This document shows positions 44,417-52,635 of a stretch of 64,000 bases of DNA, piece by piece. This DNA is from Bacillus vallismortis. GTDB lineage: Bacteria; Bacillota; Bacilli; Bacillales; Bacillaceae. The position numbers were made by a program, and so were the translations under genes. Position 1 is the stretch's first letter; each line of letters begins with the position of its first letter. The stretch covers positions 2,924,501 through 2,988,500 of the forward strand of contig NZ_CP026362.1 in assembly GCF_004116955.1 (NCBI RefSeq), read 5' to 3'. The notes below the pieces were generated by a model. It worked only from the letters and a program-made list of their open reading frames with translations. It was not told the DNA's origin and did not search any database.

Positions 44417-44506
44417 TACAAAGATGAATTACAAAAAGATACATTGTATCTAAACAGAAAAAAGAGGAGTAAACACATGGTTTACTCCTCAGGCTGTCGA
44501 GAAATT
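44417..44506 (-). repeat. Fossil of the ICE rap-yddJ interval
   Basis: TTTACAAAGATGAATTACAA matches the sequence upstream of rap at 56.63 kb, and runs into AAAAAAGAGGAGTAAACACA, the terminator of yddJ (compare 59.89 kb). The helicase/DUF2290 cassette that lies between these two in the intact ICE is absent. The end, CAGGCTGTCGAGAAA at 44492-44506, equals the right tip of the IS1182 element. Confidence 0.6.
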
Positions 44507-44579
44507 AAAAAATCAATTGTGCAATATATAGATGTTTCATTCGGAGTTGAAAAATAAAAAGTGAGGGATTCTTTGACAC

Positions 44580-44865
44580 CAGGTCTTTAAAGACCACCAC
44601 TTTCCTGCATGGTGAGCGCCACAATAATATTCACTTGGTCAAAAACGCCTTCCTGACGGCCGTACTTTTCAAATACAGCCCTAAACCCTTCGACTTCCGG
44701 TGCAATGCAAACCGTTTCAAATTCGCCACCCCTGCCGCCTATAAAATTGATTTACTCTTATTGGCAGGTACATTATCCTGTTTTTTATCAGCACGGATAT
44801 CATCTGAGTGAACTTTTACCGGTTCAGATGGTCTGATTTTCCGTTCGTTATTGGCGATGCCTTGA
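44580..44865 (-). pseudogene. cwlT and conG fossil
   Basis: 44583-44757 matches the 5' part of the intact cwlT (62170-62345: CATGGTGAGCGCCA, AATATTCACTTGGTCAAAAA, TTCGACTTCCGGTGCAATGC). 44800-44865 matches conG around 62640-62720 (GGTTCAGATGGTCTGATTTT). Indels break both frames. The order is that of a conG-cwlT junction with internal loss. Confidence 0.85.
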
Positions 44866-44935
44866 AAAAAACGTAAAGTTTAAAAAGACTACTACTATAA
44901 AAGGATGCCGTGTCTGTTGTAGATACTTAATTTAT

Positions 44936-45016
44936 GAAGTGGGCAGTTTGTAGGCAGTAGATCATTTAAAAATAAGCACAAAAAAATAATACCAAAGGTG
45001 GTTAAACCCTTGGTAT
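44936..45016 (+). pseudogene. Integrase 3' stub C and att hairpin
   Basis: GAAGTGGGCAGTTTGTAGGC and the following AGCACAAAAAAATAATACCA match the end of the integrase stubs B and D, including the TACCAAAGG / CCCTTGGTA hairpin. Confidence 0.7.
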
Positions 45017-45022
45017 TATTGG

Positions 45023-45077
45023 GATGCGGCCGAGAGGACTTGAACCTCCACGGGTTATTCACCCACTAGGCCCTCAA
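45023..45077 (-). repeat. Att core, tRNA-Leu 3' end, copy C
   Basis: 55 bases identical to copy D at 51926-51980. Read on the minus strand it gives the anticodon-stem 3' side, variable arm and T arm (GGTTCAAGTCC) of a tRNA-Leu up to GGCCGCA. It lacks the 5' half, so it is not a functional tRNA. It corresponds to the integration site type of ICEBs1 (trnS-leu2). Confidence 0.9.
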
Positions 45078-45335
45078 CATAGTAAATCAGTATCATTGGT
45101 TATGGAAGCTTGTTTTCATTACACTTACTAACTTCACTTTACATCATTTCTATAAGTTTGTATGAATTATGGTTAATAATTGGTGAGAAAAAAAATACCC
45201 TATACTTCACCACTTCTCCAAATCTCATTATTATTAAATGATTTAACACTTGTGACTTCTCTTAAACAACTTTTGAAACTTTCACATCTAATCCATGGTA
45301 ATATTTAGTTATAAAATCACTGAAAGGATTGGACA

Positions 45336-45805
45336 ATGAAGGTATTTGAAGCTAAGTCTTTGTGATCTGAAGCTGAAAACCGAGCAAAAGATTATAAAGA
45401 ATTGAAAAATCAAATGATTAAGCTAAGAAAAGCATTTAAGGCTGTTGCTGATCTGGATGACAGTGAGTTCTCTGGCAAGGGAGCAAACAATATTAAAGCT
45501 TTTTATCACGATCATGTGGGTGTCACTGATCAATGGATTGATTTAATTGAAATGAAGATCGCTTTTCTTACTAGTATCTCCGGTGTTCTAGAAGATGCCA
45601 GCTTATCAGATGCATATGTCGAAGAGCCCTTCTTCATACGAAAAAACATGAAATTCAAGACTTGAAAAAACAGCTTATAAAAGTAACAGACCCAAAAATT
45701 AGTATTTAAAAATCGCTAAAAAATTGATTCGAGAATTTGGAGCCTGACCAGCAAATTTATTTCCGTGATATCGAAGACCCTCTCAAATAGCTGAATTCGG
45801 AAAAG
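45336..45805 (+). pseudogene. LXG toxin remnant 1
   Basis: This starts like the intact LXG gene at 47572 (MKVFEAKSL), but codon 10 is TGA. The frame goes on with [20 protein letters not shown] to YVEEP and then jumps to the KDLKKQL region, with about 430 bases missing. The 60-odd bases upstream also match the leader of the intact gene. The nuclease end is absent. Confidence 0.85.
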
Positions 45806-45887
45806 ATGCCTTCTAGTCTTTGTCAAATTGTTAATTTACGTAGAAAAAGAGAGTGATGGACGACTCATCACTCTTTTTCCTTGTTTG

Positions 45888-46235
45888 TTATAAATAAATA
45901 ACTAAAAAGCTAACAACAATAACCGCACAAACTTTATAGCCCAGCTCTTTTTTATTGAAAAGATAAAATAGTGACTGGATTCCGGAGCTAATTAAAAATG
46001 CATGAAAAAAATACTCAAATGTAAAATGGAAACCCCGAAAAACAAACTGCATGAAAAGGGCTACTCCAGACAGATAAAACCAGCCATGGTCATTAAAGAT
46101 GTTTTTCATTTCTGATTTGGCTTCATCAGCTGAAGATATAGAAACAGATTCAATTGACAATTCTCTTTTTAGAGTTAAAAAACCAGCTGCAAGAACCGAT
46201 AATCCTAAAATTAGCAGAATAATTACCCCAAACAT
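45888..46235 (-). CDS. Small membrane protein, possible immunity protein 2
   Basis: A 115-residue protein with four hydrophobic segments (FGVIILLILGLSVLAAGFL; FYLSGVALFMQFVF; YFFHAFLISSGIQSLFYLF; VCAVIVVSFLVIYL). A terminator-like AAAAAGAG / CTCTTTTT hairpin at about 45844-45880 follows. It is divergent from the secreted protein at 46320 with 84 bases between, the same layout as the pair at 43.5-44.4 kb. No family recognised; an immunity role is inferred from position. Confidence 0.62.
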   Translation of the reverse strand: MFGVIILLILGLSVLAAGFLTLKRELSIESVSISSADEAKSEMKNIFNDHGWFYLSGVALFMQFVFRGFHFTFEYFFHAFLISSGIQSLFYLFNKKELGYKVCAVIVVSFLVIYL

Positions 46236-46319
46236 AAAATTCCTCCATTTTAAATAATTGTAATCTATGTTAAAATTTAATTATACTATAAAATTACTAG
46301 TATAAGAAAGGAGACAAAA

Positions 46320-47267
46320 ATGAGAAATTTAAAGAAACGTTTATTTGTATCTTTACCATTAATTGTATCATTGGCACTGTTCATTTCAGTTATCCATCCA
46401 AAAGTATCAAGTGCTAAAACAACTGAGGTTCATAAGGAGATTCAGCAAACAGCCCAAGATATTGAACATGTTACAGGAATTCAAAACATAATGAAATCAA
46501 ACGAAAGTACTGATACATACTCAGTCGTTAGAAATGAGAGTGGAATCATAGAAATACCTAAGGATTCAAAAAAATCAATACATTTTAATAATGTATCAAC
46601 AAGCATCCACTTACCAACTGGAAAACTAAACGCCCCTGATGTAGCAACTAAAAATGGGACAATTGTTTTTGATCATCCAAAAAGCAGTGTGGGTTTTGGT
46701 GTTCAACCAACAAAAGATGGAGTAAGAAATTTAATAAAAATTAAAAATAAAAAGGCTCCTAAAGAGTATAAATATGATTTGGAATTGCCTAAAGGCAGCA
46801 AACTAATAAGCGCAGCAGAATACCTAGGTGAAGAGTTTGATACGGGAGAAGTATTTGTTGTGGATTCTGATAACATTGTTACAAGTGTTTTTAGTCCAGC
46901 TTGGGCAAAAGATGCGAATAAAGATGATATCCCTTCTCATTTTAGAGTCGAGGGAAACTCGTTGATTCAAGTAATAGATTTTAATGAAAACACTGCATTT
47001 CCAGTTATCGCAGATCCTGATTGGGCTAAAATAGGAGCTTGTGCTGCAGCTATAACTTGGTTCATTGGATCAAACTTGTTTGCAGCTGCAAAAATAATAA
47101 GAGTAAAGAAGTATATAAAGGAACTTGGTGGTCTTAAAGAAACTGCTAAACTTCTAGCCGGTGCTACTACATGGGAAGAAAAACTAAGGGTTGGAGGCAG
47201 CGCGTTTAAAAGTTTAGCAGCTGAAATTACAGGCGTTGGTGGATTGGCAGTTTGCATCAATTGGTAA
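46320..47267 (+). CDS. Secreted protein with PVIADP motif and hydrophobic C-terminus
   Basis: A 315-residue secreted protein. The signal peptide is RLFVSLPLIVSLALFISVI, cut near residue 32. Residues about 35-230 form a beta-rich part ending in FNENTAFPVIADPDWAKIG; the PV(I/V)ADP motif often precedes the C-terminal domain in secreted Gram-positive proteins. The last 80 residues start with Cys and are hydrophobic then basic (ACAAAITWFIGSNLFAAAKI; IRVKKYIKELGG; final GLAVCINW). This tail resembles in pattern that of the protein at 43525-44148. It may release an antimicrobial peptide; this is inference. Confidence 0.65.
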   Translation: MRNLKKRLFVSLPLIVSLALFISVIHPKVSSAKTTEVHKEIQQTAQDIEHVTGIQNIMKSNESTDTYSVVRNESGIIEIPKDSKKSIHFNNVSTSIHLPTGKLNAPDVATKNGTIVFDHPKSSVGFGVQPTKDGVRNLIKIKNKKAPKEYKYDLELPKGSKLISAAEYLGEEFDTGEVFVVDSDNIVTSVFSPAWAKDANKDDIPSHFRVEGNSLIQVIDFNENTAFPVIADPDWAKIGACAAAITWFIGSNLFAAAKIIRVKKYIKELGGLKETAKLLAGATTWEEKLRVGGSAFKSLAAEITGVGGLAVCINW

Positions 47268-47278
47268 TATAACTTATG

Positions 47279-47309
47279 AAGAGCATTCTATAACGGAATG
47301 CTCTTTTTT
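47279..47309 (+). terminator. Terminator after secreted protein 2
   Basis: AGAGCATTC / GAATGCTCT stem and T run, 12 bases past the stop. Confidence 0.8.
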
Positions 47310-47571
47310 AAATCAGACAATAACATCGTACAGGTGTTTACTTTTCTTTCTCCACGCAGACAAGAGGTGCTGGAATTGATCATCCGTGATATTTTGTATG
47401 AATTATGGTTAATATATGGTGGGCAAAAAACACCCTATACTTCCCCACTTCTCCAACTCTCATTATGCTCAAATGATCTAAAATTCGTTCCCTCTCCTTA
47501 AACATTCTTTAAAACTTTCACATCTATTCCATGGTAATATTTAGATACAAAATCACTGAAAGGATTGGACA

Positions 47572-49374
47572 ATGAAGGTATTTGAAGCTAAGTCTTTGTT
47601 ATCTGAAGCTGAAAACCGAGCAAAAGATTATAAAGAATTGAAAAATCAAATGATTAAGCTAAGAAAAGCATTTAAGGCTGTTGCTGATCTGGATGACAGT
47701 GAGTTCTCTGGCAAGGGAGCAAACAATATCAAAGCATTTTATCACGATCATGTGGGTGTCACTGATCAATGGATTGATTTAATTGAAATGAAGATTGCTT
47801 TCCTTACTAGTATCTCCGGTGTTCTAGAAGATGCCAGCTTATCTGATGCATATATCGAAGAATCCTTCTTGGAACATGAATTAGCAAACGCATATAAAAA
47901 ATCAAAATCAATTATGTCTGAGCAGAAGAAAGCAATGAAAGATATTCTGAATGATATCGATGACATTCTTCCACTTGATTTATTTTCAACAGAGACTTTT
48001 AAGGATGAGCTCTCTTCTGCCGAAAACAAACGGAAAAAGACTGTTGATAAAATAGGCGATGTGGACGAAAACTTAAAAACTGAATATGCAATAACTGAAC
48101 CTAACGAACAATTCATTAAAGCAGACTTTCAAAAGTTACAGGAATCAACAGGTAAGGGCAAGAACGCTACACCCCTTCACTATAATGCCAAGGCATATCG
48201 TGAGAGCGATATACATAAGAAAAAAAGCGATATCGAGAAGCAATCTGAAGCTTATTTGAAGATCAAAAAAGAAGAAGCTAAAAAACACGAAATCGAAATA
48301 AAAGATTTGAAAAAACAGCTTGTAAAGGTAACAGATCCAGACGAGTATTTAAAAATTGCGAAGAAAATAGGATACGAGAATATGGAACCTGACCAGCAAG
48401 TTTATTTCCGCCAACTCGAAGAACTCCAACAAAAAGCTGAAATTGGAAAAGGTATTGCAATGGGAATGTATGAAGCCGGTAAAGATACAGTGATAGGTCT
48501 CTATCAACTCGCAATGCACCCTATTGAAACGCTTTCGGGAACGGTGAACGCAGTCTTACATCCAATCGATACTTATAAGATCATAGCAAAAGACATAGAA
48601 GACACTTTCCAACGTGATATGATTAATGGAGATAGCTACAGCAGAGCAAAATGGGTGTCCTATGTCGGCAGCACTGTTGTTCTTGCAATAGTTGGTCCGA
48701 AAGGTATTGATAAAGTATCCAAAGTTGCAAAAGCCGGTTCAAAAGTTGCTGCAATTAAGACACTTGAAGCTTCAAAAGCAGGAATAAAAAAAGGTATTGA
48801 ATACGTTAAAATACCAAATGTTTTTGAACAACAATATGCAATGGCTGGCGGTTCAGGGACTTTTCCATTCAACACAATAGATGGGGAGAGTTATAAAAAA
48901 TCATTTCATCAGTTTTCCAAGAAGGTAGCTGATGTAACTCGAAAACCTTTTACGGGGAAATACATTGATGTTCCTTGGTTAAATAAAGAAAAATATACTG
49001 CTGCTGAAATAGAAGGAAAAGTGAAAGCTAAAGGAAATATAAAAGACGTAAGCCGAAAAGTGTATATGTTAAAAGATATAGACCTTAATCAAAAAAATCG
49101 TAAAGGCCAAACAAATCTTCAATTAATGAAACTTGGCAATGCACCTTTTTCAAAGGACGGAACACAAATAAACCTACATCATTTAATCCAAGAAGAACCT
49201 GGTACAATCGTTGAAGTTCCTGAAAGCCTGCACAAAAAATATCACAATATTCTCCATGGTTTAAAGGAAAACGGGCAAAGTTTTAGAAACAATCCCGAAC
49301 TTTCTGCTCAATACGACAGTTTTAGAAAGAAATATTGGAAGTGGAGAGCACAACAATTTGAAAAACAACAGTAA
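47572..49374 (+). CDS. LXG-domain polymorphic toxin with LHH nuclease end
   Basis: A 600-residue secreted toxin. Residues 1-235 are the LXG helical domain ([40 protein letters not shown]) that targets export by the type VII (Esx/Yuk) system. Residues about 290-420 form a Gly/Ala-rich pre-toxin segment ([20 protein letters not shown]). The C-terminal domain holds [20 protein letters not shown] and [11 protein letters not shown], the LHH variant of the HNH/Endo VII nucleases. It should cut DNA of competitors. The immunity gene follows at 12 bases. No WXG-type partner gene lies directly upstream. Confidence 0.9.
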   Translation: MKVFEAKSLLSEAENRAKDYKELKNQMIKLRKAFKAVADLDDSEFSGKGANNIKAFYHDHVGVTDQWIDLIEMKIAFLTSISGVLEDASLSDAYIEESFLEHELANAYKKSKSIMSEQKKAMKDILNDIDDILPLDLFSTETFKDELSSAENKRKKTVDKIGDVDENLKTEYAITEPNEQFIKADFQKLQESTGKGKNATPLHYNAKAYRESDIHKKKSDIEKQSEAYLKIKKEEAKKHEIEIKDLKKQLVKVTDPDEYLKIAKKIGYENMEPDQQVYFRQLEELQQKAEIGKGIAMGMYEAGKDTVIGLYQLAMHPIETLSGTVNAVLHPIDTYKIIAKDIEDTFQRDMINGDSYSRAKWVSYVGSTVVLAIVGPKGIDKVSKVAKAGSKVAAIKTLEASKAGIKKGIEYVKIPNVFEQQYAMAGGSGTFPFNTIDGESYKKSFHQFSKKVADVTRKPFTGKYIDVPWLNKEKYTAAEIEGKVKAKGNIKDVSRKVYMLKDIDLNQKNRKGQTNLQLMKLGNAPFSKDGTQINLHHLIQEEPGTIVEVPESLHKKYHNILHGLKENGQSFRNNPELSAQYDSFRKKYWKWRAQQFEKQQ

Positions 49375-49386
49375 GAGGTGAATGTT

Positions 49387-49851
49387 ATGGATTACTCAAC
49401 AATACAAAAGTTTTTAGAAGAAAACAAAGAATTCTCTATTATCACTGGAGGCATCAGCGAGAAAGAGATTCATGAGATAGAAGAAGAACTTGAAGTTTCT
49501 CTCCCCGAAAGTTATAAATGGTTTTTAAAAGAGTATGGTTCTGGTGGTGCATACGGAACAATGATCCTTGGTTATGACTCTGAAGGCGCTGAAGTTGTAG
49601 AGCAAACAAAAGAATACAGAACATTTTACGGTCTTATACCAGGTCTTGTTGTTATTGAGTATATAGATGAATTCTCTTATTGTCTTGATACAAACAGAAT
49701 GGTGGATGGAGAGTGTCCAGTTATTCTTTGGGATAACAGTGAAGGATATGGTTATACTGCTGCAAGTAATTTTCTTGAATTTTTTCTTCAGCGACTTGAA
49801 AAAGGTAAAGAGGACTTAGATGAAGATGAAGATGAGGATTGGGAAGATTAA
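49387..49851 (+). CDS. SUKH (SMI1/KNR4) immunity protein
   Basis: A 154-residue SUKH-superfamily protein: DYSTIQKFLEENKEFSIITG, ISEKEIHEIEEELEVSLPES and YKWFLKEYGSGGAYGTMILG are the family start. It ends in an acidic tail (EDLDEDEDEDWED). SUKH proteins neutralise nuclease toxins of this class, so it is the cognate immunity protein of the LXG-LHH toxin 12 bases upstream. ATG 49387 is preferred since AAGAGGTG lies upstream of it. A hairpin at 49880-49915 ends the transcript. Confidence 0.9.
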   Translation: MDYSTIQKFLEENKEFSIITGGISEKEIHEIEEELEVSLPESYKWFLKEYGSGGAYGTMILGYDSEGAEVVEQTKEYRTFYGLIPGLVVIEYIDEFSYCLDTNRMVDGECPVILWDNSEGYGYTAASNFLEFFLQRLEKGKEDLDEDEDEDWED

Positions 49852-49879
49852 TCTTTACAATTCTCAAAATAAAGGTGTT

Positions 49880-49915
49880 AGAAAACCATACCAAGATGCT
49901 TTGGTATGGTTTTCT
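49880..49915. terminator. Terminator after SUKH gene
   Basis: AGAAAACCATACCAA / TTGGTATGGTTTTCT stem with a 6-base loop. Confidence 0.85.
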
Positions 49916-50048
49916 AAGATAGACTCTCACCTTTTGAAATCTATATTTATTGCAATTCCTTTTTCATTCCCATCACCTACGTTTGTTATGAGTTTTAGAT
50001 GATGATTAATTTGAATATGAACTATAAAGACTTATACCTCCAAACCAA

Positions 50049-50262
50049 AAATAATAAAGATACTAGTATTTTTGGTATCTTCCTCTAAATAAAATCCCTC
50101 AACTTTGTAAGTCCCATAATGTTTAAAGGATCTAAGATTCAGTACCTCCTTTGATTCTTTCACATCTATGGTAATATTTAGTTATGAATTCTCTACATTG
50201 ACAGTTTTGAAGCCCGTCCTTGTTATCTGAAGCTGAAAACGGAGCAATAGATATAAAGATCG
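50049..50262 (+). pseudogene. LXG toxin leader remnant 2 with att-tail repeat
   Basis: 50055-50125 resembles the degenerate att tail at 55060-55110 (GATAC..TTGGTATCTTC, then CCCTCAAC). 50160-50262 matches the LXG leader (ATGGTAATATTTAGTTAT, TTGTTATCTGAAGCTGAAAA) with several indels. So a third LXG gene once stood here and only its first bases remain. Confidence 0.65.
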
Positions 50263-50314
50263 TATGAGGTAGGGAGAGTAGAACAATTCTATCCTGAAAA
50301 ATAGGAGAGGTAAA

Positions 50315-50833
50315 ATGTTTTATATTCAATCATTAATTCTTAGGCCAAATAAGAAGATAAACGATCTTTCAATCTTAAAAAATAATATTGACGATTACTT
50401 TGTTCCACTTAGCAATATAGAGGGACTAAAGAACATAAAACCACAGTTAGACTCTTACTATTTATCTGGGGCGATTATTTTAAAATATGGTGAACAAGAT
50501 TTGCTTGATGTCACTATGTGGGACTTGGTTGACCAATTGTGGGCTTATTTTTTAAATCTAATTGAAGAATATATTGAAACAGGAGAAAGCGAAACTTATT
50601 TTCCAGATCAACCCCTTCTATTGAAAATGAAATCAATATCGAATGATATGTTGTTATTTGAAATTGACCAAAAACAAAAAGTATTACTACCGAAACTTGT
50701 TTTTTTTGAATCACTCTTAAAGAATGCAAAAAGTTTCTTTGAAACTATGAATTTTGTTTTAGAAGAAAACTGTGATTATGAGTACGAACTTAATAAGATT
50801 GATGAATTGCAGACCAAAATCAAATGTATGTGA
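50315..50833 (+). CDS. Probable orphan immunity protein
   Basis: A 172-residue soluble, acidic protein (YIQSLILRPNKKINDLSILK; YLSGAIILKYGEQDLLDVTM; a Trp-containing DLVDQLWAYFLNLIEEYIE helix). ATAGGAGAGG lies upstream of the ATG. I do not recognise a named family. It stands just after a decayed LXG leader and before a decayed SUKH gene, a typical place for immunity genes kept after their toxin is lost. The immunity role is inference. Confidence 0.6.
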   Translation: MFYIQSLILRPNKKINDLSILKNNIDDYFVPLSNIEGLKNIKPQLDSYYLSGAIILKYGEQDLLDVTMWDLVDQLWAYFLNLIEEYIETGESETYFPDQPLLLKMKSISNDMLLFEIDQKQKVLLPKLVFFESLLKNAKSFFETMNFVLEENCDYEYELNKIDELQTKIKCM

Positions 50834-50842
50834 AGTTAAATG

Positions 50843-50990
50843 TGAATTACTCTAGAGTTCAAAAATTCTTTGATGAGTATAACAAATATTCAATTCTTAC
50901 TGAAGACGTCATCGATTAACAAATGAAAGAGAAAGAAGATGATCTCAGAGTCCCCCCTTCCAGACAGATTAACAGGAAATTATAACTACT
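50843..50990 (+). pseudogene. SUKH immunity gene remnant
   Basis: VNYSRVQKFFDEYNKYSILT matches the start of the SUKH protein at 49387 (DYSTIQKFLEENKEFSIIT). It then has a stop, and a shifted frame continues with EKEDDLRVP and PLPDRL, matching EIEEELEVSLPES. The rest is gone. Confidence 0.75.
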
Positions 50991-51028
50991 ATCTTTTTCA
51001 ATATTTCATTTTGGAGAGGAGAAATCAA

Positions 51029-51592
51029 GTGAACCCTTTGTTGTTAGATGTTCCTATACAATTAGAAACAGAAAGACTCATTCTACGAGCACCACACCAA
51101 ACAGGAGACGGGAATATTGTAAACCAAGAAATTAGAGATTCCTTTGCTGAATTAAAAGTGTGGTTGCCATTTGCTCAAGAACTTCCAACTGTTGAAGAGA
51201 CAGAGATCAATGTAAGAAATGCTCATATAGATTTTTTAAAGAGAGAAAGTTTTCGGTTCCTTATTTTTGATAAAGATTGCAATGAATTTATTGGAATAAC
51301 CAGCCTTCAGAGAATTGACTGGACCATTCCTAAATGTGAAATTGGGTACTGGATACATTCTAAATGTAGTGGAAATGGATATATGACAGAAGCAGTAAAG
51401 AAATTAGCTGACTTTGGGTTAAACAATTTAAAATTTAGAAGAATTGAAATAAGATGTGAATCAACAAACCTTAAAAGTCGTGCTATTCCAGAAAAATTAG
51501 GATTTGTATTCGAAGGCACTTTAAGAAATGATGATTTATCTGCAGATGGCAGTAAGCTAACTGATACTTGTTTTTATTCCATCATAAAGTAA
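51029..51592 (+). CDS. RimJ/RimL-type GNAT acetyltransferase
   Basis: A 187-residue GNAT protein of the RimJ/RimL group: VPIQLETERLILRAPHQTGD at the start, EIGYWIHSKCSGNGYMTEAV as the acetyl-CoA loop (CSGNGY) and ESTNLKSRAIPEKLGFVFEG near the end. It may acetylate a protein N-terminus or a small molecule. GTG 51029 is chosen because GGAGAGGAG lies 8 bases upstream; a longer frame to 50939 runs into SUKH debris. A decayed copy lies at 37285-37525 beside att B. Confidence 0.85.
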   Translation: MNPLLLDVPIQLETERLILRAPHQTGDGNIVNQEIRDSFAELKVWLPFAQELPTVEETEINVRNAHIDFLKRESFRFLIFDKDCNEFIGITSLQRIDWTIPKCEIGYWIHSKCSGNGYMTEAVKKLADFGLNNLKFRRIEIRCESTNLKSRAIPEKLGFVFEGTLRNDDLSADGSKLTDTCFYSIIK

Positions 51593-51721
51593 CATTTACA
51601 CACAAAGTAATAGATGCGGTAGTAGAACAAGAAGGGCCATAACATATTTTATATACTAATATGTTATGGCCCTTTATCAATTTTTGTGTTGGCCTTCCAT
51701 TAGTCTACTCCACTTATTTTT

Positions 51722-51870
51722 TTGCGCGCTGTCTGTGTGCTTTTGATCTGAACGTGAAGAGAAAGCACTATCATGGTTCTGTAAAAACAACAATTGATGT
51801 TTTGGGACACTTATATTTAAACAAAAGGAAAGATGAGCTTAGGTAAGTGGGCAGTTTGTGGACAGTAGAT
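51722..51870 (+). pseudogene. yddI fragment fused to integrase 3' stub D
   Basis: 51728-51765 (CTGTGTGCTTTTGATCTGAA, GAAAGCA) matches yddI around 61150-61185. It is joined to HGSVKTTIDVLGHLYLNKRK, the C-terminal end of a tyrosine integrase. The stub reads toward att D, as int does toward attL in ICEBs1. Confidence 0.75.
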
Positions 51871-51925
51871 CATATAAAAATGAACACAAAAAAATACCAA
51901 GTTCGTCAAAACCCTTGGTATCATT

Positions 51926-51980
51926 GATGCGGCCGAGAGGACTTGAACCTCCACGGGTTATTCACCCACTAGGCCCTCAA
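51926..51980 (-). repeat. Att core, tRNA-Leu 3' end, copy D
   Basis: The same 55 bases as copy C, preceded by a TACCAAG / CTTGGTA hairpin. The sequence after it (GTGAAACTGTG, TATATCAGTGTTTAT) is shared with the flank of copy B. Confidence 0.9.
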
Positions 51981-52198
51981 TAAAGTGAAACTGTGTTTTC
52001 TGTTACAAAACCTTTATATATCAGTGTTTATTTATTTTGATTATGTTGTTTTACAATGATTTATTCATATTGTGGAGTGAAATTGGAGTAGTTTTGTTCA
52101 TCACCAGAAGGTTACATGACATGTCATTGGTGCCATGTCTACTAAAATAATCACACAAAAAAACAAGCCGATTTATTCTTAATCGACTTGTTCAACGA

Positions 52199-52618
52199 TT
52201 ACTTTACGATCAGCACAGGACAGTTTGCTCGTTTAGCAACTTTATGGCTGACACTGCCCAACACCATCTCCTGTAATGAATTCAATCCCCTGCTTCCTAC
52301 TATGAGCATATCAAATTGATTTTCATTTGCATAAGAGACAATTGTGGGTCCTGGTTCTCCATGTTTCATGATTAAATCATGTTGTACACCAGCTTGATCA
52401 AATTTTTTTATAATCGGGTCTAACTTCTTACGTCTTTCCATTTCCAATTCTTCAGTACTAGAAGTATGGAGCACTTCACTTTTTGCTTTTGAAAAGTCCT
52501 TAACATAAATGATCTCCACTCTTGAATCAGGTACCAGTTTTGCTATACGGATTGCATGTTCTGCTGATCGAATAGAATGTTCTGATCCATCAGCTGCCAA
52601 CAAGATATTTTTATACAT
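52199..52618 (-). CDS. Universal stress protein, module copy 2
   Basis: A 139-residue UspA-type protein, the close paralog of 27766-28185; most differences are conservative (AADGSEHSIRSAEHAI; SRGLNSLQEMVLGSVSHK). The ATP-binding G-rich motif is complete. It is 17 bases after the SulP gene, exactly as in copy 1, with a different but similarly placed hairpin (AACAAGCCGAT / ATCGACTTGTT) downstream. Confidence 0.87.
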   Translation of the reverse strand: MYKNILLAADGSEHSIRSAEHAIRIAKLVPDSRVEIIYVKDFSKAKSEVLHTSSTEELEMERRKKLDPIIKKFDQAGVQHDLIMKHGEPGPTIVSYANENQFDMLIVGSRGLNSLQEMVLGSVSHKVAKRANCPVLIVK

Positions 52619-52635
52619 ACCCCTTCACCTTCCCC

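Noticed and set aside
45023..45077. A functional tRNA-Leu gene at the att repeats
   Set aside because: Only the 3' half is present at each site; the acceptor 5' strand, D arm and anticodon loop are missing.
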